A DNA stretch of 6,487 nt, from NCBI GenBank assembly GCA_023392205.1, contig JAEVZN010000612.1, positions 1-6,487 of the forward strand, in the 5' to 3' direction. Below are positions 1 through 6,487 of this stretch, piece after piece (positions within the stretch are counted from its first letter, which is position 1; every line of letters starts with the position of its first letter). Under the pieces are notes generated by a model. It was given only the letters and a program-made list of their open reading frames with translations, was not told where the DNA came from and searched no databases. Source of the DNA: Pseudomonadota bacterium (GTDB lineage: Bacteria > Pseudomonadota > Alphaproteobacteria > Rhizobiales > Xanthobacteraceae). The position numbers were made by a program, and so were the translations under genes.

Positions 1-429
1 GCGCAGTGGATCATGTTCAGCGTGATCTTCCTGATCTGCTCGCCCTGGACGCTGATGTCGAACGAGCATATCCGCATCGATATCGTCTCAAGCCTGTTCT
101 CGAAAACCACCCGCAATGTCATCGACATTGTCGGTCACGTCTTCTTCCTGCTGCCGCTGACCGTCGTCATGATCGTCACCGGCTGGCCCTTCTTTCTCAC
201 CTCGTGGCGGCTCAACGAGCAATCCTTCAATGCGGGCGGCTTGCCGCAATGGCCCGCCAAGTCGCTGGTGGTGATCGGATTCGCGCTGCTTTTCCTGCAG
301 GGCATCTCGGAACTGATCAAGCGCATCGCCATCATGCGCGGCCAGATCCCCGACCCGCAGGACCGGGCCGCGCATCCGGCAGAACTGGACGTCGCGCGTC
401 TGCTCACCGAAACCAAGCCGGACCGCTGA
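1..429 (+). CDS. dctQ: TRAP transporter small permease subunit (DctQ family), 5'-truncated
   Basis: The reading frame is open from base 1 and stops with TGA at 427-429, so 142 residues are visible and the N-terminus lies outside the window. DctQ proteins are small four-helix inner-membrane subunits that pair with DctM in sodium-driven TRAP importers. Visible here are part of an early helix (QWIMFSVIFLICSPW), the short basic stretch after it with NEHIRIDIV, which is characteristic of DctQ proteins, a long hydrophobic helix around VFFLLPLTVVMIVTGWPFF, and a last helix around SLVVIGFALLFLQGISELIKR. A hydrophilic C-tail follows. The internal ATG at 13 is not the true start, because it falls inside a membrane helix. 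The DctM gene starts 27 nt downstream on the same strand, so the two are almost certainly co-transcribed. The class assignment is firm; the substrate cannot be read from this subunit. Confidence 0.92.
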   Translation, partial: AQWIMFSVIFLICSPWTLMSNEHIRIDIVSSLFSKTTRNVIDIVGHVFFLLPLTVVMIVTGWPFFLTSWRLNEQSFNAGGLPQWPAKSLVVIGFALLFLQGISELIKRIAIMRGQIPDPQDRAAHPAELDVARLLTETKPDR

Positions 430-456
430 TCCGATGGCCGCACAGAGCAGGCGCGC

Positions 457-2121
457 ATGACGCAGTTGCTGATCCACAACATGGCGCCGATCATGTTCGG
501 CTCGCTGGTGGTATTCCTGCTGCTCGGCTATCCCGTGGCCTTCTCGCTGGCCGCAAACGGATTGCTGTTCGGGCTGGTCGGTATTGAGCTTGGCCTGTTC
601 CGCCCGGATTTCATGCAGGCGCTGCCCGAGCGCGTGTTCGGCGTCATGAGCAACGACACGCTGCTGGCGATCCCCTTTTTCACCTTCATGGGGCTGATCC
701 TCGAACGTTCCGGCATGGCCGAGGATCTGCTCGATACCATCGGCCAGCTATTCGGCACCATCCGTGGCGGCCTCGCCTATGCCGTGGTGTTTGTCGGCGC
801 GCTGCTGGCCGCGACAACGGGTGTCGTGGCCGCCTCGGTGATTTCGATGGGCCTGATCGCCCTGCCGATCATGCTGCGCTACGGCTATGACCGCCGCGTC
901 GCGACCGGCGTGATCGCAGCGTCCGGGACGCTGGCGCAGATCATTCCGCCATCGCTCGTTCTGATCGTGATGGCAGACCAGCTCGGCCGCTCGGTGGGCG
1001 ACATGTATGAGGGCGCCTTCATCCCGGGCCTCGTGCTGTCGTCGCTTTACGTAAGCTATGTCTTTCTCGTGAGCCGCCTGCGGCCGGCTGCGGCTCCCGG
1101 TCTGCCGGTCGAGGCTATCACCTATAAGGAGCCGGACGGGCGTCGCGGCGTCATCTCGCTTCTCGTCGTCGTCATCGTCTCGGGGCTTGCCGCCTATCTC
1201 TACATGCGCACCACGAATGTGCGCGCGAGCGCCGATTTCGTCGTGCTCACCATGTCGATCGGGGTTGCCATCGCCTTCACGATGGCCGCGGCAAACCGGT
1301 TGTTCAATCTCAAGCTGCTGTCGGTGATCGCCGAACAGGTCGTCTTTGTCATGGTGCCGCCGCTGGCGCTCATCTTCCTCGTGCTGGGTACAATCTTCAT
1401 CGGAGTGGCGACGCCGACCGAAGGCGGCGCAATGGGCGCCGTCGGCGCAATGCTCCTGGCTATTGCGAAGGGACGCCTGACGCTCGATCTCACGCGCCAG
1501 GCCGCGCAATCGACCGCCAAGCTGTCAGCCTTCGTGGTCTTCATCCTGATCGGCGCGCGCGTCTTTTCGCTCACCTTTTATGGCGTCGACGGGCATCGCT
1601 GGGTCGAGGAATTGCTGCTCAGCCTGCCCGGCGGGCAGATGGGCTTTCTAATCTTCGTCAATATCTTCGTGTTCTTCCTCGCCTTTTTCCTCGACTTCTT
1701 CGAGATTGCCTTCATCGTCATTCCGCTATTGGCGCCGGCGGCCGCACGGCTGGATATCGACCTGATCTGGTTCGGGGTGATGCTGGCGGTCAACATGCAG
1801 ACCTCGTTCATGCATCCCCCGTTCGGATTCGCGCTGTTCTATCTGCGCTCGGTGGCACCGCGCGATGCTTATACCGACCGGGTTACGGGCAAGCGCATGC
1901 CGCCGGTCAGCACCGGCGAGATCTATTGGGGCTCGGTGCCGTTCGTCGTGATCCAGTGCGTCATGGTCGCGCTGGTGATCGCCTTTCCCGGCATGGTCAT
2001 GCATTACAAGGCAGCGGCAGTGAAGGTCGATCCGGCCCGGATCGAAGAACAGTTCCGCAGCCTGCCCGGACTTGACGCGCCACCGCCGCTGCAATTCGAC
2101 CAGCCGCCGGTCTCCAAGTAG
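457..2121 (+). CDS. dctM: TRAP transporter large permease subunit (DctM family, FcbT3-like long form)
   Basis: This 554-residue, very hydrophobic protein is the membrane subunit that moves substrate in a TRAP importer, using an ion gradient and a periplasmic receptor. Family marks include NDTLLAIPFFTFMG (about 66-79), the IIPPS motif (162-166), GVATPTEGGAMGA (about 316-328) and NMQTSFMHPPFG (446-457). Most DctM proteins are near 430 residues. The extra length lies mainly in a polar stretch followed by two hydrophobic segments (about 208-280) and in a hydrophilic C-tail after about 515. This long form is known from the mannitol/chloroaromatic (FcbT) class, which agrees with the TakP-like receptor nearby. 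The ATG at 457 is preceded by AGCAGG about five bases upstream, and no earlier in-frame ATG is better. It follows the DctQ gene by 27 nt. Confidence 0.95.
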   Translation: MTQLLIHNMAPIMFGSLVVFLLLGYPVAFSLAANGLLFGLVGIELGLFRPDFMQALPERVFGVMSNDTLLAIPFFTFMGLILERSGMAEDLLDTIGQLFGTIRGGLAYAVVFVGALLAATTGVVAASVISMGLIALPIMLRYGYDRRVATGVIAASGTLAQIIPPSLVLIVMADQLGRSVGDMYEGAFIPGLVLSSLYVSYVFLVSRLRPAAAPGLPVEAITYKEPDGRRGVISLLVVVIVSGLAAYLYMRTTNVRASADFVVLTMSIGVAIAFTMAAANRLFNLKLLSVIAEQVVFVMVPPLALIFLVLGTIFIGVATPTEGGAMGAVGAMLLAIAKGRLTLDLTRQAAQSTAKLSAFVVFILIGARVFSLTFYGVDGHRWVEELLLSLPGGQMGFLIFVNIFVFFLAFFLDFFEIAFIVIPLLAPAAARLDIDLIWFGVMLAVNMQTSFMHPPFGFALFYLRSVAPRDAYTDRVTGKRMPPVSTGEIYWGSVPFVVIQCVMVALVIAFPGMVMHYKAAAVKVDPARIEEQFRSLPGLDAPPPLQFDQPPVSK

Positions 2122-2132
2122 CGCACGCGCAG

Positions 2133-2163
2133 AAAAAAGAACCGGCCGCACCGGGCCGGTTCT
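2133..2163 (-). terminator. Intrinsic terminator for the TakP-like gene, between convergent genes
   Basis: A perfect 10-bp stem (AGAACCGGCC at 2138-2147 pairing with GGCCGGTTCT at 2154-2163) has a 6-nt loop. Read on the - strand it is followed directly by a run of six T (A at 2133-2138 on the + strand, the first of which is shared with the stem). That is the textbook shape of a rho-independent terminator for the - strand receptor gene, whose stop is at 2191. On the + strand the hairpin lies 16 nt after the DctM stop but is followed by TCGG rather than a T run, so termination of dctQM there would be weaker. Confidence 0.88.
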
Positions 2164-2190
2164 CGGAAATTCGCAAAAGGCATTTCGCGA

Positions 2191-3337
<1,147 letters not shown>

Positions 3338-3408
3338 CCCGCCGGCAGTGCAGTCTGACCCGATGATGCAGCCTTCCGCGTGCGCCGACAATGCCCCAGA
3401 CGCACGCC

Positions 3409-4290
3409 CTATCGCAGGCCGGACACCGCAAGCTGGGCGGCGGACGCCGCCGCCAGCAATTCTGCCTCACCGACCGCGAAGGCCGCCGGCCGCGCGGCTC
3501 CCGGATAGGCGCGACGCAGTTCGGACAGGGCCTGACGAACGGCTTTCTCCTTGCGCACATCATTCTTGCGGATCCAGGGCAGCACGTCCTGCGCCCGCCG
3601 CCGCGCGGCGATGGCAAAGCCCAGCCCGTCCAGATAGGCTTCCAGATTGTCGTCCTTCTGCACGACCGCATATTGCGCGGCAGCCCGTTCGATCATGGCG
3701 GCAACGATCTTTGCCTTGACGGCATTCTGCGACAGGTCGGATTTCGGCGCCCTCTTTTCCGCCGCCCTGAGTGCCGCCAGGACTTTTCGAACCTGGCGCC
3801 GCACATCCTCAAACGGTTTGCCAGCTACCGCCGCATCGATGGCACCCTGCATCGCGGTATCGAGCCCCGCCACGCCTTTGGCTTTGAAGACGTCTTCCAT
3901 CTCGGCATAGACTTCCGACAGCCCATGCGCGAACAGTTGCGCGCCCGCTTCGTGTTCCTTGGCCCGATAGGCTGCGAGCCCGGCATGATAATGCGCAGCG
4001 ATCACCTGCAGGGCGACACCATATTCCACCGGGTCGGAAGCCGCGGCCTGCGCGTCGATACCCGCCTCGCCGCCTTCACCGGCTTCGCCCGCTTCTCCGC
4101 CTTGCCCGAAGGTTGCCGCGGCCTGCGCCAGCACATCCATCCGGCTCCGGTCCGCAACACGCCCGACGATGTGCTTCGTGGCGGCACCGGTTTGATAAAT
4201 CTGCTGCGCATCCGCAGACGGCGCCCCGTCGGCGCTGCCCGTCATGATGAATGCGCCGACACCGATCCAGATCTTGCGGCTTTTCTTCAT
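3409..4290 (-). CDS. Putative secreted protein of unknown function with Gly/Glu-rich segment
   Basis: I do not recognise a named family with certainty. The frame is open up to 4518, but the likely start is ATG at 4290, giving 293 residues. GAGG at 4300-4303 is nine bases from this ATG and only three from the alternative ATG at 4296, and a signal-like N-terminus begins here: MKKSRK, a hydrophobic stretch IWIGVGAFIMTG, then ADGAPSADA with a plausible cut after residue 28. Next come a low-complexity GEAGEAGEGGEAG segment (about 65-77) and a long, apparently helical Ala-rich region with HYH (100-102), AHGLSEVYAEME (121-132) and EAYLDGLGF (217-225). The spaced His and Glu residues could bind metal, which is inference. 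It is divergent from a PKHD hydroxylase gene and lies 129 bp upstream of the receptor gene on the same strand. Periplasmic location is likely. Confidence 0.75.
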   Translation of the reverse strand: MKKSRKIWIGVGAFIMTGSADGAPSADAQQIYQTGAATKHIVGRVADRSRMDVLAQAAATFGQGGEAGEAGEGGEAGIDAQAAASDPVEYGVALQVIAAHYHAGLAAYRAKEHEAGAQLFAHGLSEVYAEMEDVFKAKGVAGLDTAMQGAIDAAVAGKPFEDVRRQVRKVLAALRAAEKRAPKSDLSQNAVKAKIVAAMIERAAAQYAVVQKDDNLEAYLDGLGFAIAARRRAQDVLPWIRKNDVRKEKAVRQALSELRRAYPGAARPAAFAVGEAELLAAASAAQLAVSGLR

Positions 4291-4445
4291 GGCCATTCGC
4301 CTCACACAGTCATGGTTCGAGAGACTTGCAAACTGCGGAAGACTTATGCCGGTTGCCGATGCGAGCCAAGCCCCGGCGATTTGAATTGGTCCAATCTGGC
4401 GCTGCGCATTTGCGAAGCTGAACGAATTGCGGCACCACTCCCGCC
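4291..4445. promoter_or_regulatory. Divergent intergenic region with a short palindrome
   Basis: These 155 bp separate the secreted-protein gene (-) from the PKHD hydroxylase gene (+) and must hold both start signals. ATTGG-T-CCAAT at 4385-4395 is a perfect 5-bp inverted repeat around one base. Further on, ATTTGCG (4408-4414) and AATTGCG (4425-4431) form an imperfect direct repeat 17 bp apart. I see no convincing sigma-70 hexamer pair and no good Fur or Irr consensus. The region is a candidate control region by position, with unknown regulator. Confidence 0.4.
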
Positions 4446-5108
4446 ATGCAGATTGTGATTGCGGATATCCTGACCGGAGACGATCTGATCGCGGTGAAAA
4501 ACGCATTCTCCGCCGCACGTCTTGTCGATGGTCGCAAGACCGCTGGCTTCGCCGCCCGGCAGGTCAAGGACAACCTTCAGGCGGATGCGAGCGACACGAC
4601 GCTCGATCCCCTGCGCGCATTGGTGTCAAAGCGCTTACTCGAGAACGACCTGTTCCGGATGGCGGTGCGTCCGAAAAAGCTCAGCGCGCTCCTGTTCTCC
4701 CGCTACGAACCGGGCATGCAATACGGATCGCATGTCGACGATGCGATGATGGCCGGCATGCGAACCGATGTCGCCTTCACGTTGTTTCTCGACGACCCGG
4801 AAAGCTATGACGGCGGCGAACTCGTCATCGAAACAGCCGGCGGCGATGACGCGATCAAGCTCGCGGCCGGTTCGATGATCGCCTATCCCGCCACCAGCCT
4901 GCACCGCGTTGCGCCGGTGACACGCGGCGCGCGAGATGTGATCGTCGGATGGGTGCGCAGCTGCATTCGCGATGCGGCGCAACGGGAATTGCTGTTCGAT
5001 CTCGATACCGCACGCCGCAGCTTGTTCGCTCGCGAGGGCAAGAGCGTCGAGTTCGACCTGATGTCGAAGTCGCTCGCCAACCTGATGCGCATGTGGGCGG
5101 AAGATTGA
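4446..5108 (+). CDS. piuC: PKHD-type Fe(II)/2-oxoglutarate-dependent hydroxylase (PiuC/YbiX family)
   Basis: This 220-residue protein is a full-length member of the prolyl-4-hydroxylase-like PKHD family (usual length about 225). Such enzymes use Fe(II), oxygen and 2-oxoglutarate to hydroxylate a target that is still poorly known for PiuC. The double-stranded beta-helix core carries the iron triad His96-x-Asp98 (in YGSHVDDAMM) and His153 (in TSLHRVAPV), and Arg163 (in GARDVIVGW) is the expected 2-oxoglutarate salt-bridge residue. FSRYEPGMQYGSHVD and YDGGELVIE are typical family blocks. A small helical C-terminal region (about 176-220) matches the PKHD C-domain. The ATG at 4446 is the only early start, because an in-frame TGA lies at 4419, although no strong ribosome site is seen. 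piuC homologues often sit beside ferric-siderophore TonB receptors; none is in this window. Convergent with mrp, 3 nt apart. Confidence 0.95.
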   Translation: MQIVIADILTGDDLIAVKNAFSAARLVDGRKTAGFAARQVKDNLQADASDTTLDPLRALVSKRLLENDLFRMAVRPKKLSALLFSRYEPGMQYGSHVDDAMMAGMRTDVAFTLFLDDPESYDGGELVIETAGGDDAIKLAAGSMIAYPATSLHRVAPVTRGARDVIVGWVRSCIRDAAQRELLFDLDTARRSLFAREGKSVEFDLMSKSLANLMRMWAED

Positions 5109-5111
5109 TAC

Positions 5112-6185
5112 CTACGCTTCGATCACGATCTTCGGCGCCGCACGGCCTGCGCCAGCCAGCGCATCGCGCACCCGCTCGGCAATGCCGCGATAGACCTTGG
5201 CATGCGGACCGTCCGGCTGGGTCGCGACCACCGGCAGCCCCGAATCCGACGTTTCGCGAATGACCATGTCGAGCGGCACTTCACCGAGGAACGGCACGTT
5301 GAGCCGTTCCGCCTCATGGCGCGCACCGCCATGTCCAAAGATGTCCGAGCGCGTTCCGCAATTCGGGCAGATGAAATAGCTCATATTCTCGATCAGCCCG
5401 AGGAGCGGGACATTGACCCGCTTGAACATCGCGATGCCGCGGCGCGCATCGATCAGTGCCAGATCCTGCGGGGTCGACACGATGACAGCACCCGCGAGCG
5501 GCACCTGCTGCGCCATCGTCAATTGCGCGTCTCCGGTGCCGGGTGGCATGTCCACCACCATCACATCGAGTTCGCCCCATTCCACTTCGCGCAGCATCTG
5601 GGTGAGCGCCGACATGACCATCGGGCCGCGCCAGATCATCGGCGGCTCTTCCTCGAGCAGGAAGCCGATTGACATGACCGCGAGACCATAGCGGCCGATG
5701 GGCTTCAGCCGCGTGCCGCCGATGGTCTGCGGCTTTTCGCGGATCGCCAGCAGCTTCGGCATCGACGGCCCGTAAATGTCGGCGTCGAGCACGCCGACTT
5801 TCAAACCGAGATCGCGCAAGGCCAGCGCCAGATTGATCGAGGTGGTGGATTTGCCGACGCCGCCCTTGCCCGAGGCCACGGCGATGATGTTGCGCACGCC
5901 GGGAACGAGCTTCACGCCCCGCTGCACCGCGTGCGACACGATCTTCATGGTCACGTTGACGTTCGCCGAGGCGACGCCCGGCAGGCTTTTGAGCTTGTCG
6001 GTGATTTCCTTGCGGATGGGCTCGATCTGGCTTTTCGCCGGGTAGCCCAGGACGACGTCCACCGACACGCGGTCGCCCTCGACCTTGACGTTCTTGGCCG
6101 ACTTGCCGGTGACGTAGTCCTTGCGGGTATTCGGATCGACGAGCTCCTTGAGCGCGTCCTGTACTTGCTGCTCGGTCACTGCCAT
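5112..6185 (-). CDS. mrp: Mrp/ApbC Fe-S cluster carrier ATPase (apparent alpha/beta hybrid)
   Basis: This 357-residue cytoplasmic P-loop ATPase binds and delivers Fe-S clusters. It has an N-terminal MIP18/DUF59 domain (about 4-80), a deviant Walker [10 protein letters not shown] (106-114), [11 protein letters not shown] (133-143), [10 protein letters not shown] (210-219) and the cluster-binding CPNC (273-276). The start is ATG at 6185, with GAGG six bases upstream (6192-6195); the frame stays open to 6464, but that extension is basic, unlike the family, and overlaps metG. The N-terminal part, with [13 protein letters not shown] and [13 protein letters not shown] leading straight into the P-loop, is betaproteobacterial in style. 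The part after the P-loop ([56 protein letters not shown]) is alphaproteobacterial, where the two domains are normally joined by a longer Ala/Pro-rich linker. All key residues are intact. It diverges from metG. Confidence 0.96.
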   Translation of the reverse strand: MAVTEQQVQDALKELVDPNTRKDYVTGKSAKNVKVEGDRVSVDVVLGYPAKSQIEPIRKEITDKLKSLPGVASANVNVTMKIVSHAVQRGVKLVPGVRNIIAVASGKGGVGKSTTSINLALALRDLGLKVGVLDADIYGPSMPKLLAIREKPQTIGGTRLKPIGRYGLAVMSIGFLLEEEPPMIWRGPMVMSALTQMLREVEWGELDVMVVDMPPGTGDAQLTMAQQVPLAGAVIVSTPQDLALIDARRGIAMFKRVNVPLLGLIENMSYFICPNCGTRSDIFGHGGARHEAERLNVPFLGEVPLDMVIRETSDSGLPVVATQPDGPHAKVYRGIAERVRDALAGAGRAAPKIVIEA

Positions 6186-6219
6186 GGCTGTCCTCGAGGA
6201 TGACTGCGGGCGAGCGCGG

Positions 6220-6225
6220 ATTTTA
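6220..6225 (-). promoter_or_regulatory. Candidate -10 element for mrp
   Basis: On the - strand the sequence reads GCTAAAATCCGCG, with TAAAAT at 6225-6220, 34 bases upstream of the mrp ATG. The TAAAAT followed by a CG-rich start region is a common promoter look in betaproteobacteria. No good -35 hexamer is present at 16-18 bases. Confidence 0.45.
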
Positions 6226-6308
6226 GCAGAGAGGGTTTGGCCGGACTGTATCCGCCCAATTCCCGACACAGGCAAGACGATGGTAGGGCGCCCCACGCTA
6301 CGGTACAG

Positions 6309-6339
6309 AAACCGGGGCGCGGGAGGAGTTCCCCGGTTT
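6309..6339. repeat. Perfect 9-bp inverted repeat in the mrp-metG intergenic region
   Basis: AAACCGGGG (6309-6317) pairs perfectly with CCCCGGTTT (6331-6339) around a 13-nt spacer. It lies just upstream of the TACAAT -10-like element of metG and between two divergent genes. It could be an operator, or a hairpin formed in a transcript reading through. There is no clear T run to make it a good terminator in either direction. Confidence 0.6.
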
Positions 6340-6341
6340 GT

Positions 6342-6347
6342 TACAAT
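6342..6347 (+). promoter_or_regulatory. Candidate -10 element for metG
   Basis: TACAAT at 6342-6347, within TTACAATTTGCGC, lies 28 bases upstream of the metG ATG and resembles a sigma-70 -10 box. No matching -35 hexamer is seen; the inverted repeat at 6309-6339 occupies that position, so an activator or repressor there would be well placed. Confidence 0.45.
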
Positions 6348-6375
6348 TTGCGCTTTCCCTCGCTGTCCCGCCGAA

Positions 6376-6487
6376 ATGCGCCGCATCCTCGTCACTTCCG
6401 CCCTGCCGTACGCCAACGGCGCCATCCACCTGGGCCACCTCGTCGAATACATCCAGACCGACATCTGGGTGCGCTTCCAGAAGATGC
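6376..6487 (+). CDS. metG: Methionyl-tRNA synthetase, N-terminal fragment (cut by window end)
   Basis: Thirty-seven codons are visible from ATG at 6376, and the frame is open to the window edge. The product charges tRNA-Met with methionine in the cytoplasm. The N-terminus [15 protein letters not shown] followed by [19 protein letters not shown] is unmistakable for MetG: PYANG is the conserved opening strand, and HLGH (residues 18-21) is the class I synthetase HIGH motif that binds ATP. The style [12 protein letters not shown] matches betaproteobacterial (Rhodocyclales/Nitrosomonadales-like) enzymes in my memory. Nearly all codons end in G or C (two exceptions in 37). There is no clear ribosome site before the ATG. 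It is divergent from mrp, the familiar beta/gammaproteobacterial arrangement. Most of the protein, including the KMSKS region, is outside the window. Confidence 0.95.
   Translation, partial: MRRILVTSALPYANGAIHLGHLVEYIQTDIWVRFQKM

Noticed and set aside
748..1509. A 253-codon open frame on the - strand inside dctM
   Set aside because: The product is dominated by Asp, His, Arg and Glu, the usual antisense image of hydrophobic codons in a GC-rich membrane protein gene.
3391..4458. A 355-codon open frame on the + strand covering the whole secreted-protein gene
   Set aside because: It is rich in Arg, His and Pro with no domain-like pattern, overlaps the N-terminal codons of the certain PKHD gene, and mirrors a - strand frame that has a ribosome site and a signal-like start. 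It is a GC-rich antisense shadow.
4291..4518. N-terminal extension of the secreted protein by 76 residues
   Set aside because: It would overlap the PKHD gene and bury the signal-like sequence; GAGG nine bases before ATG 4290 decides the start.
6186..6464. N-terminal extension of Mrp by 93 residues
   Set aside because: The extension has no family similarity, overlaps the start of metG on the other strand, and the ATG at 6185 has a good ribosome site and matches the usual Mrp N-terminus.

Overview
This GC-rich proteobacterial window holds seven protein genes (two cut by the window edges) and no visible RNA gene, insertion sequence or CRISPR array. Positions 1 to about 5840 look alphaproteobacterial, probably Hyphomicrobiales-like, judged from remembered protein family style. 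Positions from about 5890 to the end look betaproteobacterial, Nitrosomonadales/Rhodocyclales-like. The two styles meet inside one gene, mrp, at its Walker A stretch. This is the most important observation: the window may be a chimeric metagenomic assembly, or it may record an inter-class recombination.

Left part (1-3279): a tripartite TRAP transporter of the mannitol/chloroaromatic/alpha-keto acid class. The small membrane subunit (DctQ type, 5' end missing) and the large membrane subunit (DctM type, 554 aa) lie on the + strand. A Tat-exported, TakP-like solute receptor is convergent on the - strand. Between the two converging units is a strong intrinsic terminator oriented for the receptor gene. 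The receptor resembles Rhodobacter TakP, so the likely substrates are small 2-oxo acids.

Middle part (3409-5108): two divergent genes share a 155-bp region. On the - strand is a probable secreted protein of unknown function with a Gly/Glu-rich segment. On the + strand is a PiuC/YbiX-type Fe(II)/2-oxoglutarate PKHD hydroxylase, a family often found beside ferric-siderophore receptors. An iron theme is plausible for this pair, but no clear Fur or Irr site is visible.

Right part (5112-6487): mrp/apbC, a P-loop ATPase that carries Fe-S clusters, lies on the - strand only 3 nt from the end of the PKHD gene. It is divergent from the start of metG (methionyl-tRNA synthetase), whose first 37 codons are present. 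The 190-bp mrp-metG intergenic region has two outward-facing -10-like elements and a perfect 9-bp inverted repeat. Adjacent, divergent mrp and metG is a familiar beta/gammaproteobacterial arrangement.
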